Source: Thinopyrum elongatum
Taxonomy: Eukaryota; Streptophyta; Magnoliopsida; Poales; Poaceae
Assembly: GCA_011799875.1 (NCBI GenBank)
Contig: CM022302.1
Location: 525,526,228 to 525,590,227 of the forward strand
Direction: 5' to 3'
Length of the DNA stretch: 64,000 nucleotides
Shown in pieces: positions 55,413 to 64,000 of this stretch (position 1 is its first letter; every line of letters begins with the position of its first letter). The notes under the pieces are model-generated. The model worked only from the letters and a program-made list of their open reading frames with translations, was not told where the DNA came from and did not search any database. The position numbers and the translations under genes were made by a program.

Positions 55413-58017
55413 GTGTTTGCTTCCGGTGGGGGATCTTGGTTGCTAGATAGTGGAGCCACAAATAATATGACCGGAAGCAAGGACTTGGTGGTGGACGTGC
55501 AAAAGGTTTCATCTATGCCCACCAATGTCGAGTGGGGTGATGCTTCATCTTCTAAGGTATTGGGTCTTGGCAAGGTTGTCATTTCTCATGATCTCACGAT
55601 CGAGAAAGTCATGCTTGTTGAGTCCCTTGCATACAATTTACTTTCAGTTCGTCAACTTGCTATCATGGGATTTGCCACATTCTTTGATATTGATACCGTG
55701 GCCCTCTTGTGGAGCAAGACTCTTAAAGTAGCCTTCGTTGGGCATGTCGAGAATGGTCTTTATGTGGTTAACTTTTCGGAGCGACCCACTAAGACAGCGA
55801 CATGCCTAATGGCTAAAGTTGACGTGGGGTGGCTTTGGCATCGCCGTTTAGCCCATGTCAATATGAGATCTTTGCAAAGTCTTCTCAAGGGGGACCATGT
55901 CCGTGGACTAACAAATGTTAGTTTTGCCAAAGATCGTGCTTGCAGTGCTTGTATCGAAGGAAAGCTACATGAGAAGGCTCACCCTCCCACGACTATCATC
56001 TACTCAAACAGGCCTTTGGAGCTCCTTCACTTGGATCTCTTTGGGCCTCCATCCTTTGATAGTCTTGGGAGTATAAAGTATTGCTTGGTGATTGTGGATG
56101 ATTATTCAAGATACACTTGGGTATATTTCTTCAAGAGGAAGAGTGAGACTCAACAGACCGTCATCGACTTTGCAAATGAAGCTCAACGACAACACAATGC
56201 AAAGATCTTGACAATAAGAAGTGACAACGGCACCGAGTTCAAGAACTACACCTTGGATGAGTTTCTTAGTGATGAGGGGATCAAGCATCAATATTCCGCA
56301 CCTTACACCCCTCAACAAAATGGTGTAGCAGAGAGGAAGAACCGGACATTGATGGATGCGGCAAGGACCATGATGGCGGAGTTCAAGTCTCCGTACAACT
56401 TTTGGGCCGAAGCCATCAACACCGCTTGCCATGCATCCAATCGGCTCTATCTCCGCAAAGGCTTGAACAAGACCCCATATGAGATACTCACCGGTAACAA
56501 GCCTAACCTCAAGTACTTCCGGGTGTTCGGGTGTAAGTGTTTCATTCTCAAGAAAGGTGTTTGTTTGTCTAAATTTGAGGCTAGAGCTCATGAGGGCATA
56601 TTTGTTGGTTATGCTACAAACTCTCATGCTTACCGTGTCCTCAACAAGTCCACTGGACTCATTGAGGAGACGTGTAACGTGGAGTTTGATGAGAATAATG
56701 GCTCCCAAGTGGAGCAAAGTGGTACCTGTGATGTAGGTGATGAAATTCCTCCCCAAGCCATAAGAAGAATGGGTGTTGGTCATATCCTACCCATTGAGGA
56801 ACCCCTTGTGGCCGAAGGAGAAGGACAATGTTCCACTCAAGTGGAACCATCACCAACCCAAGACCCACACGCTTCCGAAGAACAAAGTGAAGGCCCTCAA
56901 CCAAATGAACAAGATCAAGGGCAAGATCAACCACAAGATGGTGGTGAACCACCAAGTGATGCCCAAGGTCAAGTTCTCGCCACCGAGCGAGTTCAAGATC
57001 AAGAACAAGCTCAAGACGACGCTCAAGATGATCAAGTTACCGCTCCTCAACTCTCTCGTGAGGAAGAATTGGAGCGTCGTGCCGCTAAGATTGCATCCAA
57101 ACTCTCCACCAAAGATCATCTCATGACAAATGTGCTTGGAAGCTTAAGAAAGGGGGTAAGCACTCGTAGACAATTAGCAAACTATTGTGAACATCACGCG
57201 TTTGTCTCTTGTGTTGAGCCCCAAAAGGTCTATGAGACGCTCGAGGATCCGGATTGGCTCAATGCCATGCATGAAGAACTCAACAACTTTGGGCATAACA
57301 AGGTGTGGAGATTGGTGCCAAGGCCAACGGGGAACCATAATGTCATTGGAACCAAGTGGATATTCAAGAACAAGCAAGATGCTCATGGAATTATCGTTCG
57401 CAACAAGGCTCGTTTGGTAGCACAAGGCTACTCCCAAGTCGAGGGTATCGACTACGGTGAAACCTTTGCTCTCATTGCTCGCCTTGAATCTATTCGTTTG
57501 TTGATTGCTTATGCTTCTCATCATAACTTCAAGTTGCAACAAATTGATGTGAAGAGTGCTTTTCTTAATGGTCCTATTAATGAGTTGGTGTATGTCAAAC
57601 AACCCCCGGGGTTCGAGGATCCCTATTTCCCGGATCATGTGTACCAACTCGATAAGGCACTCTATGGCCTTAAACAAGCCCCACGTGCGTGGTATGACCA
57701 CCTTACCGAGTTGTTGCAAGATCTTGGGTTTGAAATTGGGAAAATCGACCCCACTCTTTTTACTAAGAAGGTCAAAGGGGAGTTGTTTGTATGCCAACTA
57801 TATGTTGATGATATTATCTTTGGTTCCCCTAACAAAGCTTTCAATGAGGAATTTGCCGCTCTCATGACCTCTAAGTTCAAGATGTCCATGATGGGAGAGT
57901 TGAAGTTCTTTCTCAGGTTCGAAATCAAGCAAAGAAGAGAAGGAACCTTCATCAACCAAGCCAAATACACTCAAGACATGCTCAAGAGATCTATATTTGC
58001 CTCCTGCTTAACTTGCA
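55413..58017 (+). CDS. pol: SIRE/Maximus-like Copia pol (protease, integrase, reverse transcriptase), 3' cut
   Basis: This is an 868-codon open frame just after a TAG; it opens with GTG, so no own start codon is implied and it was made as part of gag-pol. The protease has WLLDSGATNNMTG (D12). The pre-integrase zinc motif lies near residue 140. The integrase keeps D (HLDLFGP, about 205), D (IRSDNGTEF, about 269) and E (NGVAERKNRT, about 305). Reverse transcriptase (about 630-850) keeps QQIDVKSAFLNG and the active site YVDD (about 797). No internal stop occurs, unlike the gag part. The last nine codons after DMLKR do not look like the family, and the frame ends where the Gypsy LTR starts. Confidence 0.9.
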
Positions 58018-61000
58018 TGTAACACCCCTGTGTAATATCCACTATGATCAGCTGCTAACAATGCCAAGTCATATCATTTGCAGTGCTTAAACAAAGTGGT
58101 TAATCAAAGCAAATCAACTCCATTTTGAAAATCAATTCAAATCCTAAAGTGAAATATGAAGTTGATCAAACTCTGTTGGGAAAATGTTCATTAAATGGCA
58201 AATAATCCAGGAACATTTGTAAAACCATCATCAATAAAGTTGGAGTTATACAAATGACTCAAACAAGATGAAACAGCATCAAAATAGCAATATTAAATCC
58301 ATTTAAAATCATTTCAATTTCAAATGAAAGCCAAACCTGTCCAAACCAGTTTTTGGTGATGTGTAATATTGCATGGAATTATTTGAGCCTAGTCTCATAT
58401 TTTACAAAAATGCAGAAGTGTCCTAACTATTTCGAAACAAAAAATAAATAAAAGAAAATAGAAAGCAGAGAAAGGAAAATAAGAAAAGGCCACTGTGCAC
58501 TGCCACTAGTGCACAGTGCCTGGAACCCAGCCCAACTGGCCCATTCCTCCTTCTCTCTCCTGTGCGTGTCGCCGCCGCTGAGGCCGAGCTTGCGCTCGCC
58601 GGCCGTAGGCCGACACGGCGACGCCCACCGACGCTACAACGCCAGCGAGAGGATAAGGCCTGGCCCGTTCATCCCCCCTGGTCGCCGCGCCACTTCTCTC
58701 CCTCTCTCCAGCGCTCGCTCTCCCTTTCCCCTCTCTGGTTGAGCGCCATCGCCGCTGTTCGCCCCGCGCCACCGCGGCCACCGTCCACCTTTCACCCAGC
58801 CGTCGAGCCCACGAGCTCCGCAGTGCCCCTCCTCATCGTCTACGAGCATCAATTTGAGCCAGGCGGCGCTACGGGGACAGCCACGAGCTCTTCTTCCTCC
58901 TGCTGCCGCTGGTGAACTTCTTCGATTCCGGCCAGCTCTGCGCTCCTAAGCTATCACCGGCTTTTCTTAGCCACTCGGTGAGCTCTCCTCTCCTTCCCAT
59001 CTCTTTGGTTGCTCGCGTGATCGGCCGTAGCTAGCCCATCGTCATGGCCGTAATCGTCGCCGCCGTTCACTTCGTCGGCGCGGCCACCGGCAACGCAGAC
59101 CGTGTCTGAGCTCATGGCCGTGCTCAGCGCCCTCGTGCGAGTCCGACGCACTAGATCTCGTCACCTGCCGAGCTCTTTGTCGCCGGTTGCGGAGATGGCC
59201 GAACTCCGGCGCCGTTTCTGCTCGTTGCCGGCACCGTTCCGGTCACCCCCGATGCCTCGCACTAGCCCAGTTGGAAGTGGCGCTGCACGCTCGTTCGAAC
59301 GAGCCCAAAATCAACCGATTTGGTGCACCGTAGAGGAAATCCAACGCTCGCTGGAGTCGTGCCGCCGCGGGCGGCCTCGCCGGAGCATTTCCGGCCGGCG
59401 TCCGACGTGGAAAGGTGTGGGGCCCGTTTTTACTCACTGACAGGTGGGCCCCCTAGCCGCGTTTGACCGGGTTGACCACGGTCAACGCGCGCACACTGTT
59501 CACTAGTGCCACTGACCTGTGGGCCCGAGCAACTAATCACTGTTAGTGATTAAGTTAATTAAAACCTATTAACTAGTTGAGTCACTGACAGGCTGGGCCC
59601 ACTCCCCAAATTACTCAGTTAGTTAAGTTAACTCAATGTTAGTCATCACAGAGGCTGACATGTGGGTCCCACTGGACCCACATGTCAGGTTTGACCCTGG
59701 TCAGCCTCAGTTGACCTGCTGACATCATGCTGATGCACTGCTGACGCAATAAATCATTTCTGTTAATAATATCATTTCAGAAAATCAAATAAACTTTGAA
59801 AATTAATAACTTTTAAACCGTAGCTCGAATCGAAAAAGTTAAAACATGAAAGTTGCTCAGAACGACGAGACGAGTCTAATCATGCCGTCTGTTTCCTTGT
59901 CGAAACCCCCTACGTAGGAGAACTCGTAACTCCGAGCCCGATTCCGGTAGATGAATAGTGCACACACACCGGTTAATAAATCCCAGAATAATTCTAAAAA
60001 TAACTAAAATGATTTAGAAGCATATTTAGACAACCCTGCACGACATCATAGCATAGCACGCACTGTGTTGCATCTGTTTGCATTATGTTTACCTATTTCT
60101 TCCCCCTCTTCTCTCTCGGTAGACCCCGACGTTGACGTAGCTCCCGAGGCCGACGCAGCTCCGGAGTACGACTACGTCCCCGACGACACCACCGACGACC
60201 TTGCCCTTGCCCTAGAGCAAACAGGCAAGCACCCCCATTTTGAGCATGCCTATATCGCCTATTCTCTTCTCTCTTATGCTTGCATTAGAACTGCTACTGC
60301 TACTATTTTCCTATATCTGCTGCATAGCCTGTTTATTGTAACCTGCCTTGCTACCTTGCTGGTTATCCTAGACTGTTTAGAATAGGCTGGGTCGAGACCT
60401 ATCAGAGACCCCCACTTGATCCCGACTGCCCCGCTGGATATCAGAAGACCCGATCATCGGGATTGAAGACCAGACCCTGGCACCGCACATCACTTCCCCT
60501 TAGTTGCCGACACTGCTGGGTTACCGTCGAGTGCCGAGGGTGATACCTCGTTAGCACTTCTGATGTTAACCTTGTAGGTTAGTTACTCGGTCGTGGTAAG
60601 CGAGGGTGATTCCTCCTACACCACCCCCGATAATGACATCGTCGCGCAACACATCAAGCGTGGATCTCGAGGGTGATTCCTCCTTCGTTCACCTTGACGT
60701 AAACATCAGTGGGATTCCATCGAGGGTGATTCCTCAGGGTTCCCTTGGTGTCAGACACACGGATACTGCTGTTGATTTGACTTGCACTAAACCTTGTTAC
60801 TAAAGACGGGTCGGCCCTGAGGGGTACCCGCGCGAGCTTTATGCGAAGTGATGTGTGATCGGGTGTACCTGAAGGGTACCCGAGACTTGAACACGAGGCG
60901 TGGCCGGGCATTCCTAGCCCTTGCTGCAAGTCCTCGAGACGGGGCGATGGGGTCACATCGATCGTGAGTCTCTGCTCGTTACCGCGCGCTCCTAATCCAC

Positions 61001-62214
61001 TAAACGGTTTGGATATTTGATCCGAGGGGCCTTTGGCCTGATAGCACTAACCATCACGTGGGCATAGTATGGGCGTTCTGCGTCGTATACTTCAGCCAAA
61101 GCTTAATAGACGTCAGCAACTGAGTGGCACACGCTGGGTTGGACTGGGAACGCAACCGCACTTGTATAAGGGGTTGCTAGGTCTGCTCACCGGTGGTGTA
61201 CGCAACGTGCAGGAGCGTCCGGGGCGATGGCCCAAGACCCCTGGGGGCGTAGGTTAGTCCGGCGTGCTGACCTCTCTGTTAAGTATTTGGTCGGGTTGCG
61301 GCGTGTTGCTTAGCCGAGGCCGGGCATGACCCAGTAAAGTGTGTCCGGCTGGAGTTAAGCGAGCGTGGTGGGTAACTTGGTGCACCCCTGCAGGGAAGAA
61401 ACTTCTATCGATAACCTGTCCTACGGTAACGGACACTCGGAGTTGTATCTCGATCGGTACAACTAGGACTTGAGATGAGAACTGGATAGTACGGCTCTGG
61501 GATTGCTTTCTCGTAGGGAGTCGAGAAAGGATCTCAGGACGAGGTTGATGATACTACTACTACTTTACATTATGTTGATCTGCTCTCTTCTAATGCTGCA
61601 AGACTGCTGAAGATTGTTGAAGATGCTAGTCTTCGATAGGACTAGGCTCTGCCCCTCTATTCTGGCATTTCTGCAGCCCAGTCCACATATACAGCCTCCT
61701 TTTGACAATGTTGCATATGTAGTGTAGATCCTTGCTTGCCGAGTACTTCGGATGAGTACTCACGTTTGCTTTACTTTCTTTTTCCCCCATATCCTTTTAA
61801 TGCCACCAGACGACGGAGCCCCTGAGCCCGACGCCCCAGTCGACGACCAGTACTACTACCCACCTGGCGAGTACTACTACTACGAGGAGCCGACTGACGA
61901 CCAGGAGTAGGATCGGAGGGTCCAGGGCAGAAGGCCTACGCCTTTCGATCGTAGCTTTTATTTTACCCCGCCTTTGTGAAGGCTTACCTCTCTTTCTGTA
62001 ATATATCTGTACTCAGATATCTGATGCTTCCGCTGACGCTTGTATGCCATCGAGCTATGTATTCGAGCCCTTGAGGCCCTGGCTTGTAATATAAAGCTTG
62101 TATGACTTTATTTATGTTTTAGAGTTGTGTTGTGATATCTTCAAGTGAGTCCTTAGGCTTGATCGTGTGTATTTGCATGTATGGTTAGTGCACGATTAAG
62201 CCGGGGTCGTCACA
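58018..62214 (+). repeat. 5' LTR (4.2 kb) of a Gypsy retrotransposon
   Basis: It runs from TGTAACACCCCTGTG to CCGGGGTCGTCACA (4,197 bp), with TG and CA ends. It is followed by the primer site 'ttggtatcagagcc' (62217-62230, methionine-initiator type), so this is a real 5' LTR. The left target copy would be 'ttgca' (58013-58017). Content: AT-rich start, GC-rich block (58550-59470), a block with 'gagggtgattcctc' repeated near 60602, 60668 and 60722, and a 3' AT-rich end. It is not homologous along its length to the 4.3-kb solo LTR at 23816, although both share a TGTAACACCCC-type start. Confidence 0.85.
60122..60225 (+). other. Acidic coding-like segment inside the Gypsy LTR
   Basis: The frame reads DPDVDVAPEADAAPEYDY and then acidic residues. 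It is preceded by a pyrimidine tract and AG that resemble a splice acceptor. A second such segment at 61805-61909 reads GAPEPDAPVDDQYYY, then Tyr/Glu-rich residues to a TAG stop. Both have codon-like GC patterns. They could be remnants of a small spliced ORF carried by the LTR; no family is known to me. Confidence 0.4.
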
Positions 62215-62355
62215 GGTTGGTATCAGAGCCGACTGCCCCTAGGTATCCCCCTTCCCAATTCCTTGGTCAAAGTTGAGTCTAGTGGTCCAAAACTGTTTTA
62301 CTAACTTGGCTGTGTGGCTTACGGGCCCACGTCGCCAACTGGGTGGTATTAGGAT
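62215..62355 (+). other. Start of the Gypsy internal region
   Basis: The primer site (62217-62230) and about 125 bp of leader precede the insertion of a minus-strand Copia element. The last bases 'aggat' (62351-62355) are the likely target-site copy of that insertion. Gag and pol of the Gypsy element would lie beyond the window. Confidence 0.7.
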
Positions 62356-63709
62356 TGAAAGTGCTAGTTATCGACTAGAGGGGGGGTGAATAGGCGATTT
62401 TTATGAAAGTCTTCAAAACATGAGAGTTTCGAAGACACACAATAGAAATGAACCTATTGGTATGCAGCGGAAGGTAGACTACACTAGACAAGCCATAGTC
62501 AAGCAAGTAATGAAGCTATAACACGGAGACTATTAGCAGCTAGGTAGTATGGATCAAGATGGAAGATGGTATGAAGCCAAACAACAATAGTCGTCACACA
62601 GTGAAGTCAAACAGATCAGGCAAGCATGCAAATGACTTCACGAAGACAAACTGTAAATAAGTGAGGGAAGAGATAGAACCAGTTAGCTCGGTGAAGACAG
62701 TGATTTGGTAGCCCAGTTCCAACTGCTGTGACAGTTGTACGTCTGGTTGGAGCGGCTAGGTATTTAAACCTGAGGACACACAGTCCCGGACACACAGTCC
62801 TCACCGTATTCTCCTTGAGCTAAGGTCACACAGACCTCGCCCAATCACTCATGGTAAGTCTTCAGGTTACTTCCAAACCTTCACAGACTTCGTTCACCGG
62901 CAATCCACAATGACTCTTGGATGCTCAGAACGCAACGCCTAACCGGCTGGAGGATTCACAGTCCTCAAGTGTAACAAGTCTTCAGGTCACGCGGACAGAA
63001 AGACTTCATTGATGCCAAACACTCTTTGGGCTCAGGGTGTTTTGGGCTTTGTCCTCGCAAGGATCTCTCTCTCAAATGCTTCGGAGGTGAGTTGCTCTCA
63101 AACGACAAAAGCCGTGTACTAACTTTGAGCAGCCACCAATTTATGGTGTAGGGGGTGGGCTATTTATAGCCACTGGGCAACCCGACCTGATTTGTCCGAA
63201 ATGACCCTGGGTCACTAAGGAACTGACACGTGTTCCAACGGTCAGATTTTAAACCCACACGGCAGCTTGACTTGGGCTACAAGTAAAGCTGACTCATCCA
63301 GCTCTGGACAAGATTTGCTCTCATAGTCTTCGCTCGAAGACTTAGGATTTGGTTGAGCATCACTTCAGTCACTCTGACTTTGTTCACTTGGACTCCACTT
63401 AACAGTACGGTGGTTCCTATGACTCAACAAAGAAGAAAAAGGAAACAACGAAACAACTATGTCTTCGCGCTCCAAAGTCTTCATGCGATGTCTTCTCATG
63501 TCATAGTCTTCCATGTGAATATCTTCACGTACCACCATTGTCTTCAATGTCTTCATACATTTTTAGGGGTCATCTCCGGTAGGTAAACCGAATCAATGAG
63601 GGACTACTACCTGTGTTATCCTGCAATTCTCACAAACACATTAGTCCCTCAACCAGGTTTGTCATCAATACTCCAAAACCAACTAGGGGTGGCACTAGAT
63701 GCACTTACA
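62356..63709 (-). repeat. 3' LTR of the minus-strand Copia element
   Basis: This LTR is 1,354 bp. A minus-strand TATA box (CTATAAATAG, about 63160-63169) fits the orientation. Recurrent 'gaagac'/'gtcttc' motifs fill the LTR. It is related in its ends, but not along its length, to the 51123-52788 LTR, so it is a different family of the same lineage. Confidence 0.8.
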
Positions 63710-64000
63710 ATCTCCCCCTTTTCGGTGATTAATGACAAACTGGTTGAAGTTTTCAACGGGGATAAAAGTATGTGAAATTGTAAAGAATTGAGATATTGTC
63801 TTCATAAGTAGCAAAAGGCTCCCCCTGAAGATGTGCATATAAGTGTTTTGCTTTGGAATGCAAATGCACATGGCAGGTTGTACTTGTGGAGATCCTCTTC
63901 AACTTATGAAGACAATTCATCATGCATGAAAAGATATAACGAAGATAATGACATGCATAATGAAAAATGGACGTCTGCAAAATGACTTCGTGCGGAATTT
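62356..64000 (-). mobile_element. Minus-strand Copia element (SIRE/Maximus-like), 3' end only
   Basis: On the minus strand a 3' LTR runs from TGTAAGTGCATCTAGTG (63709) to CTTTCA (62356). It is preceded by a polypurine tract 'aaaagggggaga' (63711-63722, plus strand 'tctcccccttt'). The 3' LTR end 'cctattcaccccccctct' is of the same type as the SIRE LTR at 52745-52770. The rest of the element continues to the right of the window; 63725-64000 is its untranslated 3' part with no coding sequence. Confidence 0.8.

Larger units (their letters stand above)
51123..58017 (+). mobile_element. SIRE/Maximus-like Copia retrotransposon, 3' interrupted
   Basis: The order is 5' LTR, methionine-type primer site, gag with CCHC knuckle, coiled-coil region, protease, integrase and reverse transcriptase. 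It is cut by a Gypsy LTR at 58018. The Copia order (integrase before reverse transcriptase) and the large gag fit the SIRE/Maximus lineage. It sits inside the minus-strand LINE. RNase H, the 3' LTR and the second target copy should lie beyond the window if it is only interrupted. Confidence 0.85.

Noticed and set aside
56106..56783. 225-codon minus-strand frame
   Set aside because: It is antisense to the integrase part of the intact SIRE-like pol and has no domain.
23816..62214. The 4.3-kb solo LTR and the 4.2-kb Gypsy LTR as copies of one family
   Set aside because: They share a TGTAACACCCC-like start and general layout, but their 3' ends and bodies do not align by eye.
1..64000. tRNA, rRNA or CRISPR loci
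   Set aside because: I saw no cloverleaf-like genes, ribosomal signatures or spacer arrays; the only tRNA-related sequences are retrotransposon primer-binding sites.

Overview
This is a 64-kb piece of a large, repeat-rich grass nuclear genome. The combination of transposable elements (Angela/BARE-1-like and SIRE/Maximus-like Copia, Athila-like and long-LTR Gypsy, CACTA transposons, L1-type LINEs) points to the Triticeae (wheat, Aegilops, barley or rye group). Family names are from recognition only; no database was searched. Host genes are few, spliced and on the minus strand.

Left part (1-15616). A complete seven-exon gene on the minus strand (2900-5755) encodes a type-B-like response regulator: a receiver domain followed by a GARP/Myb-like DNA-binding domain. 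Its phospho-acceptor Asp is replaced by Ala, so it looks like a pseudo-response regulator. Further right are a histone H2B gene fragment (10666-10780) and a spliced F-box/LRR-type gene (13052-14741, minus) whose exon 1/exon 2 junction is out of frame. The rest is decayed repeat sequence, an LTR fragment and simple repeats.

First nest (15617-about 31850). A CACTA-like element carries a two-B3-domain gene, now frameshifted (16138-17247). It was invaded by an Athila-like Gypsy element (17921-31230, target-site duplication GAAAC on both sides). That element was invaded by an Angela/BARE-1-like Copia element (21084-about 31213), which was in turn invaded by a 4.3-kb solo LTR (23816-28145, target-site duplication GTCTC). 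A deletion through a 4-bp TATA overlap removed the rest of Angela and all but 18 bp of the Athila 3' LTR.

Middle part (31868-about 45925). This part repeats segments of the left part in the same order and orientation: 178-655 with 31868-32358, 6612-7450 with 37135-37957, 12300-12930 with 45085-45598, and F-box exon 1 with 45624-45925. The window therefore holds an old tandem segmental duplication that later insertions and deletions have altered. The right copy has lost the response regulator and keeps only a scrap of the F-box gene. It has gained a 4.35-kb non-autonomous CACTA element (32362-36712), a truncated LTR, a solo LTR (41835-43378, target-site duplication GACCT) and other repeats.

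Second nest (47650-64000). A minus-strand L1-type LINE is broken by a SIRE/Maximus-like Copia element (51123-58017) with an almost intact pol. That element is broken by a Gypsy element with a 4.2-kb LTR (58018-62214). Just after its primer-binding site lies a minus-strand Copia element whose 3' LTR is 62356-63709 and whose body runs off the window.

I found no tRNA or rRNA gene, no CRISPR array, and no cluster suggesting an unknown multi-gene system. The most unusual items are the pseudo-response regulator, the tandem duplication with a CACTA element at its joint, and the B3 gene inside that CACTA element.
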